Part shown: one piece after another, positions 8,596 through 17,525 of the stretch
How positions within the stretch are numbered: position 1 is the stretch's first letter
How the letters are laid out: each line of letters begins with the position of its first letter
Source: Zoogloeaceae bacterium
GTDB taxonomy: Bacteria; Pseudomonadota; Gammaproteobacteria; Burkholderiales; Rhodocyclaceae
DNA length: 64,000 bases
Assembly: GCA_016791005.1 (NCBI GenBank)
Contig: JAEUNY010000002.1
Coordinates: 1 to 64,000, forward strand
Reading direction: 5' to 3'
Notes under the pieces: generated by a model
Told to the model about the DNA's origin: nothing
The model's database searches: none
The model's input: only the letters and a program-made list of their open reading frames with translations
Position numbers and translations under genes: made by a program

Positions 8596-9089
8596 GTGTC
8601 GGCCAGCCGGCGATAGGCGCCGCTGAAAAAGAGCAGCGGGTCGCGGTCGAAGCGGTCGAAGCGCACCACTTCGCTCACGAAGATGAGGTGATCGCCGCCC
8701 GGGTGGCGCTGGACGTTGCGACACTCGAACCGTGCGCAGCAGCCCAGGAGCAGCGGGGTCCCGTCGATGCCCGATTCGTAGGCCACCCCGACGAATTTGT
8801 CGGCATCACGGCTGGCAAAGCGCTGCGAGAGCCACTGCTGATCATCGGCCAGGATATTGACGGCGTAATGGTCGCAGGCTTCGAGGGCAGGGCGCACGGG
8901 CAGATGGCTGGCCAGGCTCCACAGCACAAGCGGGGGGTCGAGGGAGACGGAGTTGAAGGAATTCACCGTCAGCCCGACTTCGACGCCGTCCGCCGTCCGG
9001 GTGGTGACGACCGCCACGCCGGTGGCGAAGGTGCCCAGGGCGTTGCGGAACGACCGCTTGTCGAAGGCGCTCTCGATGTGGTGGCTCAT
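8592..9089 (-). CDS. Flavin reductase-like (FMN-binding split barrel) protein
   Basis: A 165-residue protein of the flavin reductase/HpaC-like family: RNALGTFATGVAVVTTR near the N terminus, TVNSFNSVSLDPPLVLWSL in the FMN-binding barrel, and HLIFVSEVVRF near the end. Such proteins reduce FMN/FAD with NAD(P)H, often to supply a partner monooxygenase; no monooxygenase is adjacent. The stop overlaps the likely start of the downstream hydrolase, so the two are probably translated together. Confidence 0.88.
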   Translation of the reverse strand: MSHHIESAFDKRSFRNALGTFATGVAVVTTRTADGVEVGLTVNSFNSVSLDPPLVLWSLASHLPVRPALEACDHYAVNILADDQQWLSQRFASRDADKFVGVAYESGIDGTPLLLGCCARFECRNVQRHPGGDHLIFVSEVVRFDRFDRDPLLFFSGAYRRLADT

Positions 9090-9187
9090 GCCTCTCCCTG
9101 GGGGGCGACGCCGCCCGGGGACGCCCGCGTTATGGTTGAATGTGGCTGGCCATTATCCATCGACTTTCGCAGCCCGGTCGAGCCTCC

Positions 9188-10285
9188 ATGCCTGCCTTTG
9201 CCGCCGCCCCCCTCGAGCCCCCCCTGTCCGACCCCGCGAATTTCGCGACCCGGCTTCTCGCCTGGCATCGCATCGCGGGCCGTCACGACCTGCCCTGGCA
9301 AGGCGGGTGTGACCCGTATCGCATCTGGCTCTCGGAGATCATGCTGCAGCAGACCCAGGTGGATACGGTGATTCCCTATTACCAACGGTTTCTTGACCGC
9401 TGCCCGGATCTGGCCAGTTTGGCCGCGGCCCCGGTGGAGGACGTCCTGGGGCTGTGGAGCGGGTTGGGCTACTACGCCCGGGCGCGCAACCTCCATCGCT
9501 GCGCCCAGGTCCTGGTGGCGGAGCATGGCGGGCGGTTTCCCCAGGCGCCCGAAGCGCTGGCTGGCCTGCCCGGGATCGGGCGATCCACGGCCGCCGCCAT
9601 CGCAGCCTTCGCCTTCGGTGTCCGGGCGGCCATTCTCGACGGCAACGTCAAGCGCGTGCTGTGCCGGGTGTTTGGCATCGAGGGCGATCCAGGGCATCGG
9701 GCGGTGGAGATGCGCCTGTGGAGGCTGGCCGAATCGCTTCTGCCGGCCTCCGAGATTGGGTCGTACATTCAGGCCCAGATGGACCTGGGGGCCACGCTTT
9801 GCACCCGGGGCCTGCCTGCCTGTGGCCGCTGCCCGCTCGCCGAGATTTGCGTGGCCCGTCGGGAGGGCCTGCAGGCGAGCCTGCCCACGCCGCGGGCGCG
9901 CAAGCTGCGGCCGCGGCGGTCCAGTCGGGTGGCGGTGCTCTGCCACGCCGGCGCCGTGTTGCTCCAACGGCGGCCTCTCGTCGGGCTGTGGGGCGGGCTC
10001 CTGACCCTGCCGGAGATTCCCGCCGACGAACTGTCGGTTACCTGGGCGGCCCGGACGCTGGGCCTGTCGGTGAGCCCGGGGCCGCAGCTGCCGCCGGTGG
10101 ATCACGCCTTCACCCACTTTCAACTCCAGATTCTCCCGGAATTGCTCAGCCTCACCGCCCAATTGCCGCAGCCCGGCGTCCCGCCGGGTGGGGAGTTTGC
10201 CTGGCAGCCTCTGGCGGATCTGGGTCCGGCGGCCTTGCCAGCCCCGGTGCGGCGCATCCTGAAAAATTTGCCCGGGCGGGCCTAA
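9188..10285 (+). CDS. mutY: A/G-specific adenine DNA glycosylase MutY
   Basis: Removes adenine mispaired with 8-oxoguanine. From the ATG at 9188 the protein has 365 residues. The catalytic Glu lies in SEIMLQQTQV, the helix-hairpin-helix is LPGIGRSTAAAI, and the catalytic Asp lies in ILDGNVKR. The iron-sulfur loop has the exact spacing C-x6-C-x2-C-x5-C in CTRGLPACGRCPLAEIC. The C-terminal NUDIX-like domain that reads 8-oxoG runs from about residue 240 to the end. The gene ends 4 bp inside the convergent HD gene. Confidence 0.95.
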   Translation: MPAFAAAPLEPPLSDPANFATRLLAWHRIAGRHDLPWQGGCDPYRIWLSEIMLQQTQVDTVIPYYQRFLDRCPDLASLAAAPVEDVLGLWSGLGYYARARNLHRCAQVLVAEHGGRFPQAPEALAGLPGIGRSTAAAIAAFAFGVRAAILDGNVKRVLCRVFGIEGDPGHRAVEMRLWRLAESLLPASEIGSYIQAQMDLGATLCTRGLPACGRCPLAEICVARREGLQASLPTPRARKLRPRRSSRVAVLCHAGAVLLQRRPLVGLWGGLLTLPEIPADELSVTWAARTLGLSVSPGPQLPPVDHAFTHFQLQILPELLSLTAQLPQPGVPPGGEFAWQPLADLGPAALPAPVRRILKNLPGRA

Positions 10286-10926
10286 ACCACTGGGGGTGCA
10301 AGGTCCGGCGGTGTGCCGGCCTCGATCATCGCGGTGAGGAGGGCGTGGTTCGCGTCCTGGCCGGCTTGGCGCAGGGCCTGAGCCTGGGGCGTGAAGAAGT
10401 GATGGTTTTGCAGGAAGCGGGACTGCGAGCGCAGCCAGTCTTGCCAGGGCACCGCGTGGCCCAAGGCCGCCTGCTCGCGCCACAGGGCGGTGCTGGTGAG
10501 GAGGAAGTCGTCGCGGCCGAGTACGTCGAGATCGGCATCCGCCATCAGCGCTTCCAGGGCAGAGGTCGGGGTCTGGGGCATGCGGGTGGCCATGATGATC
10601 CCGGCCACCACGCCGATGGCTGCGTCATCGAACCCGAAACTCGGCAGGATGGCTGCCATTTCATTGACGCTGAGGATCTCGTGGCCGTGGAAGGTGTGGA
10701 TGTAGCCGAGATCGTGGAAGGCGGCGCCGACTTCCAGGAGATGGAGCGGCATCCCCGTCACTCCGGCCAAAGCCGCCAGGCGGCGCGCGGCGGGGAGGAC
10801 GTCGCCCTCGGTATGCCAGGGGGTGTGATAGCTCAGAGTGGTGGGCAGCTCGCGATGCAGGCGGGCCAGGGCGTGGGCGATCGCGCCGGCATGGTCGGGT
10901 TCGTGGCGGAGCGGGGAGGTTTCCAT
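10282..10926 (-). CDS. HD-domain metal-dependent phosphohydrolase
   Basis: A 214-residue soluble protein with an HD-type metal site: YHTPWHTEGD (first His residues), AAFHDLGYIH (the HD pair), FHGHE, and a later DADLDVLGRDDF. It is the last gene of a minus-strand run, 28 bp after the CHASE2-cyclase. HD enzymes hydrolyse nucleotides or phosphodiesters; beside a nucleotide cyclase it is a candidate for breaking down the product, but no sequence feature proves that. It converges on mutY with a 4-bp overlap. Confidence 0.8.
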   Translation of the reverse strand: METSPLRHEPDHAGAIAHALARLHRELPTTLSYHTPWHTEGDVLPAARRLAALAGVTGMPLHLLEVGAAFHDLGYIHTFHGHEILSVNEMAAILPSFGFDDAAIGVVAGIIMATRMPQTPTSALEALMADADLDVLGRDDFLLTSTALWREQAALGHAVPWQDWLRSQSRFLQNHHFFTPQAQALRQAGQDANHALLTAMIEAGTPPDLAPPVV

Positions 10927-10954
10927 CGTGCCGACCTTTTCCCTTTCAGGCCGC

Positions 10955-13147
10955 CTACTTGGCGGTCATGGTGATCGTGCCCGGCTCGTCCTCTGGCAAT
11001 TCGCCGGACAGGATGCGCCGCACATGGGCGAGGACAAAGCCCGTGGGTCCATCGTCGGGGAAGCGCTGGGCCAGGGCCTCCAGGGCAGCCGCGGTTTGGG
11101 CCAGATCGCCGGATTCAAAGGACGCCATCGCCTCGCCAAAGGCGCTGCACAGGGCGATCTGTTCGGTGCTGGCTTCTTCTCGTGGCGAGAGGATTTCCGT
11201 GATGGCCAGGGCCAGGGTCTTGCCAACGAAACGATAGCGTCCAAGTGGCCGGCAGAGGAGGGTGGCCGCGGCGGCTTCGGCGACCTCGGCGGTGGCCAGG
11301 ATGCGGGTGCCGAGGTGCTTGTTCAATCCCTCGATGCGGGAGGCGGTGTTCGCACAGTCCCCCACGATGCTGTAGACGAAATGCCCGCCGCCACCGGCGT
11401 GTCCCACATACACCTCGCCTGCCGCCAGCCCCACCCGCAGGGTACCGGCCAATCCCCGCGCGGCGTTGAAATGCTGGATGACCCGGCTGGCTTCCAGGGC
11501 GGCCAGGGCCGGCTTGATGCGCACTGCCGGATCGTCCCGTTGGCCGGTCCAGGCGCACATGATGGCGTCGGCGCGGAACTCGGTGACTTCGACATCGTGG
11601 CGCTTGAGGGCCTGGGCGAGGGCGTCGAAATAGGCGTTGAGGAAGGTGGCCAGTTCGCCCGGCTTCATCCGTTCAGCGATGGTGGAAAAACCGGCCATGT
11701 CGGTGGCGAGGCAGGTGCCGAAGGTGACCCGATTGACCCGCTCCGGGTCCGGCGCCTCGCCTAGGAGATTCTGCGAGACCTGCTCCGGCACATAGACCCG
11801 GATGGCGTCGCTGATGGTGCGGACGCGGCGGCGCTGGCGGCCATACTGGCTGAACAGGCCAATGAAGAGCGCGAGGGGAAACTGCAGCAGCAGGGGCGTC
11901 GCCAGGGGCCACCATTGGTGGGCCTGGGCGAAGGCGTAGGTGACCCCCCAGCTATAGGCCCCGGCGAGAGCAAAGACCAGCGGCACGCCCCACATGGCCT
12001 GGGCGAGATAGGCGACGGCGCCAATGACGAAGCCGAATCCGGCCAGGACGGCCAGGAGGGCCCCGGCCCCGGGGGGAGTGATGGTTTCGTCGTGAAGCAG
12101 ATTGGCGAAGGCCGTGGCGGCAATCTCGACGCCACTCAGATCCACGCCGTCCTCCCGCGTGAACACGGTGTAGAAGCGGTCCGGCTGGCCGGGGTCGTAG
12201 AGGTCCGAATAACCGACGAATACCACCTTGCCCCGCACGTCGAGGGCGGCTTCCGGCACGTTGGGATCGGGACCCTTGAGGAAGGCGTGGTAGGGAATGG
12301 TGGCCATCGCGCCGGGGGGGCCGTAGTAATTCAGATAGCGCTGGTTGGTGCCGGAGTAGAGGGCCCGTTGGATGGCCGCAAGCGGGGAGTCCGTGTCCTC
12401 TGGGTGCCGGGGCGAGACGAGGTCGGGCTGCGCGGCCCACCGGCGGCGCAGGTCTACCATCGCGGTGCGCAGGGCGGCCGCCGAGTCCAGGCGGGCGAAA
12501 TCTGGCACCTGTCCCCCAGGCTCGCTGCGGACGGATTGGGCGATGAAAAGCTGCAGGGCGACCACGGGCAGAGTCGGGGTGTCCTGGGCGCTGGTCTTGA
12601 AGGTCCAGAATTGATCGACGGCGGCTTCGAGCTTGGGCAGGGGGAACGGTGCCAGCCCCCGGGCGCTCGCGGCGATGATCGGCATGGGGGGCTCGACTTC
12701 CTCGATCCAGATCAGACCCTGGTGGCGCCCGCTTGCATCCTCGATGGGCTGCACACGTCCGTTGAGGTGTTCGAAGAGCACCACCCGGCCCGCCCGGCGG
12801 ACGGAATCAGCGAAGGCCGCGTCTTCTGCCGCGTCCCGGGGGCGGCGAAAATCCATGTCGAATACGATGACCGCTGCGCCCCGGCGGACGAGTTCGTCCA
12901 CCAAACGGCCGTGGGTCGAGCGGGGCCAGTCCCGGGGCAGGTCCGGAAGGCCGAGCCGCCCTCCGGTGCGGCCGTCGATGGCGACCACGGCGACCTCCGG
13001 TGGGGCGGGACGCACGCCCCTGAGGTGGAATAGGGAAGCCAGGCCGACCCGGGTCTCGAACGCGGTGTAGGTGGGGGTCAGGGCGAAGAGGGCGCCCGCC
13101 AGGGCCACCGCTCCGCTGATGAGGAGTCCCCGGGACACCCGCTTCAT
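10955..13147 (-). CDS. CHASE2-domain class III nucleotide cyclase
   Basis: Membrane sensor-cyclase of 730 residues from the ATG at 13147; an upstream in-frame start at 13246 would add a 33-residue basic leader. An N-terminal membrane segment precedes a periplasmic CHASE2 domain (about residues 45-345, with VAVVAIDGRTGGRLG and FVGYSDLYDPG), then a membrane region to about 430 and a class III cyclase domain (about 470-650). Metal-binding Asp are D483 (ATDMAGFS) and D527. The position usually Lys in adenylate cyclases is Glu (E523, TEFRADAIM), and the second specificity position is Ser (S593, YSIVGD), so product choice is open. It shares a strand run with a cNMP-binding glutaminase fusion. Confidence 0.9.
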   Translation of the reverse strand: MKRVSRGLLISGAVALAGALFALTPTYTAFETRVGLASLFHLRGVRPAPPEVAVVAIDGRTGGRLGLPDLPRDWPRSTHGRLVDELVRRGAAVIVFDMDFRRPRDAAEDAAFADSVRRAGRVVLFEHLNGRVQPIEDASGRHQGLIWIEEVEPPMPIIAASARGLAPFPLPKLEAAVDQFWTFKTSAQDTPTLPVVALQLFIAQSVRSEPGGQVPDFARLDSAAALRTAMVDLRRRWAAQPDLVSPRHPEDTDSPLAAIQRALYSGTNQRYLNYYGPPGAMATIPYHAFLKGPDPNVPEAALDVRGKVVFVGYSDLYDPGQPDRFYTVFTREDGVDLSGVEIAATAFANLLHDETITPPGAGALLAVLAGFGFVIGAVAYLAQAMWGVPLVFALAGAYSWGVTYAFAQAHQWWPLATPLLLQFPLALFIGLFSQYGRQRRRVRTISDAIRVYVPEQVSQNLLGEAPDPERVNRVTFGTCLATDMAGFSTIAERMKPGELATFLNAYFDALAQALKRHDVEVTEFRADAIMCAWTGQRDDPAVRIKPALAALEASRVIQHFNAARGLAGTLRVGLAAGEVYVGHAGGGGHFVYSIVGDCANTASRIEGLNKHLGTRILATAEVAEAAAATLLCRPLGRYRFVGKTLALAITEILSPREEASTEQIALCSAFGEAMASFESGDLAQTAAALEALAQRFPDDGPTGFVLAHVRRILSGELPEDEPGTITMTAK

Positions 13148-13347
13148 GGCAGGCCGATTCCGGGACCGGTAGGCCTGCTCGACCCAGGCCCGCCTGGGGG
13201 ATCGCCACATCGAAGGATGGCCGCCCGGGTCGAACACCGTGCCCACGCCTCCACGCCCTCGCTGGCGCAGAGAGGAAGAGATGCCTCAGTCTGGAGGGTC
13301 ATGCCGGAGCCTACCGGAGTGGCCGTCCGGCGTGCCTTTCGCGGCGA

Positions 13348-14154
13348 TTAGTATAAGTAGCAAGTCTTTTTGCCGCCCACGGTAGTGCAATAGTACGGAT
13401 CTTTGTTGATCTCAATGGTGGTAGTGACTTCCTTGGGCGCTTCGTTGTGGGTCGGGCCCGGGCAGGACCCTTTTGTGCCCTCCGGGAGGTTAGGATCACA
13501 TTCCACTAGGGCTTCATGATTGCAAACGCAGCACTTGTCGCCGGTCTGCATGCCGAAGAAGGGCTGGTTGAGTTCGATGCTGCAGATCAGGACCGGGGCC
13601 CCCCCATCGCAAGTGATGCCTTGGAGATCGAGCGACATCTTGTCGCTACATGATGGGGTAAGGGCCTTGATGGGCTCGGGTGGTGTTGGAACCGTGTTGC
13701 CCAGGCCGTAACACAAGCTGAATCCTGAAATGGGTAGCGTGGTGTTGTTCGGGCCCGGGATCGTCATGTTGGTGTCTGCCGAGACACCGCCGGAGGGGTA
13801 AATGATCACGGACACGGCGGAGCCGGATTTGAGCACCGCGTAATCAATCGGGGTGTTCGTTTTGGGGTCGAATTTCAGGGTTTTGCCATCCGCACTCATG
13901 GTGTAGGTGACCACCTCGGGCAGGCTGTCGCCATCGGTGGACAGATCCGTTCCCGAGATCGTGACGGGCGTACCAAGGATGGGAGAATTGACCGACATGC
14001 TTAACACCAGCTTGTTGGAGGCGTAGTCGCTGCAGGTCTTGTTGCCCTCGGCGGGGAAGATGGTGACGGATTTCTCTGATGCCCAGGCGGCGCTACCAAC
14101 CAGGCTGGTGACGAGGACGAGCAGGAGGCTGAGGTTTTTCTTTTTGCTTGGCAT
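13348..14154 (-). CDS. Small cysteine-rich secreted protein, unknown function
   Basis: A 268-residue protein with a clear Sec signal peptide (KKKNLSLLLVLVTSLVGSAAWA, cut after AWA near residue 25). The mature part has 12 Cys, 11 of them in the C-terminal 60 percent, including GDKCCVCNH, and ends CTTVGGKKTCYLY; the even number suits disulfide bonds. The N-terminal half looks beta-rich. It sits 52 bp after the FecR-TPR-barrel gene and 200 bp before the CHASE2-cyclase. I do not recognise the family. It may be a periplasmic or surface partner of its neighbours. Confidence 0.75.
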   Translation of the reverse strand: MPSKKKNLSLLLVLVTSLVGSAAWASEKSVTIFPAEGNKTCSDYASNKLVLSMSVNSPILGTPVTISGTDLSTDGDSLPEVVTYTMSADGKTLKFDPKTNTPIDYAVLKSGSAVSVIIYPSGGVSADTNMTIPGPNNTTLPISGFSLCYGLGNTVPTPPEPIKALTPSCSDKMSLDLQGITCDGGAPVLICSIELNQPFFGMQTGDKCCVCNHEALVECDPNLPEGTKGSCPGPTHNEAPKEVTTTIEINKDPYYCTTVGGKKTCYLY

Positions 14155-14206
14155 GGTGAAACTCCCGTAAAGAACTGGTGGTGCGAAGGCGTGGTGGGCC
14201 CGAGGG

Positions 14207-17200
14207 TCAAAAACTCAGCGTCACACGGAACTGCACGGTCCGTGTCGGAAAGTAGGGTCCGGCAGAGGGCTCGTCGCGAAACTCGCGGTAGCTGTCATCC
14301 TGGTAGCGGAACTGGGTGTCGAATAGGTTGAGCACGGCGAGGCTGGCGCTGGCCCGGCCGCCGGCCAGACGGTAGCCCACGAGCGCGTCGGTCACGGTGA
14401 AGGTTTCTTCTCCGGACGCCTTGAAGGCATCAACGGAGCGGCGAACCCGCTGGCGAACCGCCGTCACCTTGGCCCCGGCGAAAAAGCCGGAGGGATGGAA
14501 GTAGCGCAGACTCACGGGCAGGCTCACGGTATCCACCTTGGTCGGTAGCTCAGGATCGAGGGAGCCGAGGCCTCGGTAGCGGTCGTAGCTCAGATCGGCC
14601 CGCAGCGCGAGGCGCTCGGTGGGGGTCCACAGGGCGAAGAGACGGTGGAACTGCTCATGGCGGTCCTCCCGCTGCCAAACACCTGCCGTTCCGTCGAAAA
14701 TCGGTTCTTCCATTTGACGGGCGCTGATTTCGATGCCGCCCGCCAGGGACGGGCTGGCGCGCCAGTCGGCCGCGCCGGCGTAGCGCCAGGACTTGGTGCC
14801 ACTGATGTCGTCGAAGAACTGGTTGAACCCGGCCACCTGAGTGGGTTCGATGGTGCGATGGGCGGCGAGGGCCGGCTTGACGGCCTTGAAGGCCGCGGCG
14901 CGCAACTGCAAGCCAGGCAGGGCCTGCCAGCGCACGCCGAGCTTGGGGTTCAGGCTATGAACGTGGAGTTCGCTTTCCTCGTACTGGTCGCCGCTCAGGC
15001 CGACGGTGAGTTGCGTCGCCTGGGTCGGTTGGAGATTCAGATAGGCATAGGCGCGCGGCTGGCGGAATTCGGTTTTTGACCGGCCCCCTTGCTCGTCCGC
15101 GAAGGGCGGGTAGGGCGTAACGGCGACCAGGCTGCCGTTTTCACGGCGATCGGTGGCGATATAGGCGCCACCGGCCACCAGATTGGCCCGCTCCCATTGG
15201 TGGATCACCTGGGCCTCGGTTTGATTGCCGACGTCGCGCTGGCGGACTCGGGTGGTGAAGCTGAACGGTCCAAAGGCCTCGAACTGGTCGAGGGTTTCGT
15301 GGCGCTCGACGTGCAGGTAGGACAGCAGGAAATGGGTGCTGGGGGCGGGGGAATAGCGCAGGCCGACGCGGGCCAGATCCTGCTCGCGGCGAATGGTCTT
15401 GTCGGCGATGAAGTCTTCCGGGTCGAAGTTGAAGGCCAGATCGCCTTCCTTCGATTCGCGGTGGCGCAGTTCCACCTGCAGCGCCAGGCGCGGATCCACC
15501 GCCCATTGCCCGAACACGTTGTAGACCTGATGATTCAACGCGTTGTTGGGGCGCCAGCCATCGGTGTCATAGGCGAAGGCCCCTGCGGCCAGTGACCAGG
15601 GGCCAAACTGGCCCGCCGCCAGGGCTTCGCCGCCCAGGGTGGAGTGATTCCCTCCCCAGGTCGTGAGGGCGCCGTGGATCTGGTTGCGCTGAAACAGCGC
15701 GTTGAACTCATTGAAGCCGGCGCTGGCCGGGCCTCCGGCAGCGGGGAGGTTCAGATTGGCCTCGCCGCTACTGGCCTGGATCGGGTTGAGGTTCACCTCC
15801 TGCAGCAACTGGGACTGGAGCAGTTCGCTGACCCGGGAAATCTCCCGTCGGCGGACCTCCTGATAACTGTCGGCGAGGAAGCGGTGGGCGGCGGCGTTGG
15901 CCGGGTCCAGGGCCAGGGAGGCGGAAGCCGTCTCCATCGCCAGGGGTTCGAAGCCGAGGTCGCTGTAAGCCCGGGCCTGACTGGCGCCCCGGGCGGCCTG
16001 ATCCTGGTCGAGGAGCTGGCGGCTGCGATAGACGGCACGGTTGTCATTGCGTCGGCGGGATTCTTCCAGCGCCGTTACCGCCTCCACCGGGCGATTCTGC
16101 CCCTGCAGCATCAGGCCCTCGTAAAACCAGGGGGTGGGATCGTTGGGATCCAACTCCCGGGCGATGGCGTACTGTTCGGCGTCCAGGGGCGCGCGACCCT
16201 CGGCCCCGTAGGCCTTGCCCAGGTAGGCGCGCAGGAGCGCGTTGGAGCCGTCGAGGCCGGCGGCGGTCTCGATCTCGCCCCGCCCCGTGGCGACGTTCCC
16301 CTCGCTGATCAGGGTCAGGCCAAGGCCGAAATGCCCCAGCGGTTCGGCGGAATCCGCAGCGATGGCGCGCTGGAAGGCGGCGCGGGCCTCCGCCGTCTGG
16401 TGGGCCGCGAGGGCAGCGAACCCGCGCACGAGCTGGGCCCGGGGCAGGCCGGGGGCGAGGGCTTCGGCGCGCTGGGCTGCTGCGAGGGCCTCGCCCCGCT
16501 CACCCCGCATGAGGGCCAGTTCCCCCAGCCGCGCCCATACAAGGGCCTGGTCGGGGAAATGGGCTGCGGCGGTCTTGAGGGTGGCGTAGGCTGCGTCGAT
16601 CTCGAATTCCGCCTGCTGGACGTAGGAAAGCGCCAGCGCGGTGGCCGGGGTGTCCTTCAGATTCGCGGCCCGGGTGGCCAGGGCGCGGGCCGTCTCCTGG
16701 TCGTTCTGGACAATCGCGATTACCGCGCGCAAGGCCAGGGCCTGGGCGGCGGCCGGATCGGATTCCGCAATCGGCTCCAGCAAGCGGCGGGCGGCATTGG
16801 CCTGGCCGACCTGGAGACGCTCGGCGGCTTCCCGCACCGCGGGGGACGCCCCGGCCGCGTCCGCACTCGCGAGGACCGGTGGGTAGTACAAGGCCCAATG
16901 AGCCTCATTGCGGGGATGGATGTTGATTTGCTGTCGGGGCGCCAGGCCGGATACCGCGGTGGCCGTGTGGCCCGCTGGCACCGGCACCTGGCCGTGCTCG
17001 TTGGCGGCGACGACCGTGCCTTCCATCACCGTGAGGCGGGTGCCGCCCTCTTCGACCCGCAGCACGAACTCCGTGCCTTCGATGGAGCCATTGAGGTAGG
17101 GAGTATTGACGGTCAGGACCCGGGGCTTGCGGCTAAAGGACTGCAGCGCCCCCTTGACGAGCTCGATCCAGGAGCGCTCCTGCTGATTGACGCCGGCGAT

Positions 17201-17488
17201 GTCGATGAGGCGCAGGGCGGAGTTCTCGCCGACGCACAGCACGGCGTTATTGACCAGCGATACTGACGCCCGGCTGCGGGGGCCGACCCGGATCGTGTCC
17301 CCCTCGCACAGGGCCTGGTCGAGGGTGCCCGACTGCCAATCGGCGTAGCCACCGCGGCCCACTTCCACTTGGCCCTGGACCGCGACAAAACGCCCGGCGA
17401 GCTTGGGGCAGGACTCGGCGGAGAGGGCGGGGGTGCTCCCGGCCATCAGCAGGCCGCCAACAATCAGGAACCTCGGGATTTTTGTCAT
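14207..17488 (-). CDS. FecR-domain, TPR and outer-membrane beta-barrel fusion
   Basis: An exported 1093-residue protein. A signal peptide (FLIVGGLLMAGSTPALSA) leads to a FecR-type domain (about residues 35-170, with VNTPYLNGSIEGTEFVLRV and LTVMEGTV). Residues about 205-560 form tetratricopeptide-like helical repeats. The C-terminal 480 residues alternate hydrophobic and polar residues as in a TonB-dependent-receptor-like beta-barrel, and the protein ends VQFRVTLSF with the terminal Phe typical of outer-membrane proteins. No plug domain or TonB box is seen. FecR domains usually sit in the periplasm or inner membrane and sense a partner; here the domain is joined to its own barrel. Confidence 0.8.
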   Translation of the reverse strand: MTKIPRFLIVGGLLMAGSTPALSAESCPKLAGRFVAVQGQVEVGRGGYADWQSGTLDQALCEGDTIRVGPRSRASVSLVNNAVLCVGENSALRLIDIAGVNQQERSWIELVKGALQSFSRKPRVLTVNTPYLNGSIEGTEFVLRVEEGGTRLTVMEGTVVAANEHGQVPVPAGHTATAVSGLAPRQQINIHPRNEAHWALYYPPVLASADAAGASPAVREAAERLQVGQANAARRLLEPIAESDPAAAQALALRAVIAIVQNDQETARALATRAANLKDTPATALALSYVQQAEFEIDAAYATLKTAAAHFPDQALVWARLGELALMRGERGEALAAAQRAEALAPGLPRAQLVRGFAALAAHQTAEARAAFQRAIAADSAEPLGHFGLGLTLISEGNVATGRGEIETAAGLDGSNALLRAYLGKAYGAEGRAPLDAEQYAIARELDPNDPTPWFYEGLMLQGQNRPVEAVTALEESRRRNDNRAVYRSRQLLDQDQAARGASQARAYSDLGFEPLAMETASASLALDPANAAAHRFLADSYQEVRRREISRVSELLQSQLLQEVNLNPIQASSGEANLNLPAAGGPASAGFNEFNALFQRNQIHGALTTWGGNHSTLGGEALAAGQFGPWSLAAGAFAYDTDGWRPNNALNHQVYNVFGQWAVDPRLALQVELRHRESKEGDLAFNFDPEDFIADKTIRREQDLARVGLRYSPAPSTHFLLSYLHVERHETLDQFEAFGPFSFTTRVRQRDVGNQTEAQVIHQWERANLVAGGAYIATDRRENGSLVAVTPYPPFADEQGGRSKTEFRQPRAYAYLNLQPTQATQLTVGLSGDQYEESELHVHSLNPKLGVRWQALPGLQLRAAAFKAVKPALAAHRTIEPTQVAGFNQFFDDISGTKSWRYAGAADWRASPSLAGGIEISARQMEEPIFDGTAGVWQREDRHEQFHRLFALWTPTERLALRADLSYDRYRGLGSLDPELPTKVDTVSLPVSLRYFHPSGFFAGAKVTAVRQRVRRSVDAFKASGEETFTVTDALVGYRLAGGRASASLAVLNLFDTQFRYQDDSYREFRDEPSAGPYFPTRTVQFRVTLSF

Positions 17489-17525
17489 TTGGCGGGGCTC
17501 CGGGTGGCAGGGAATAGGAAGGGGG

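Noticed and set aside
15644-17266. Plus-strand open frame of 540 codons
   Set aside because: It is antisense to the FecR-TPR part of the barrel protein and has no start signal or known domain.
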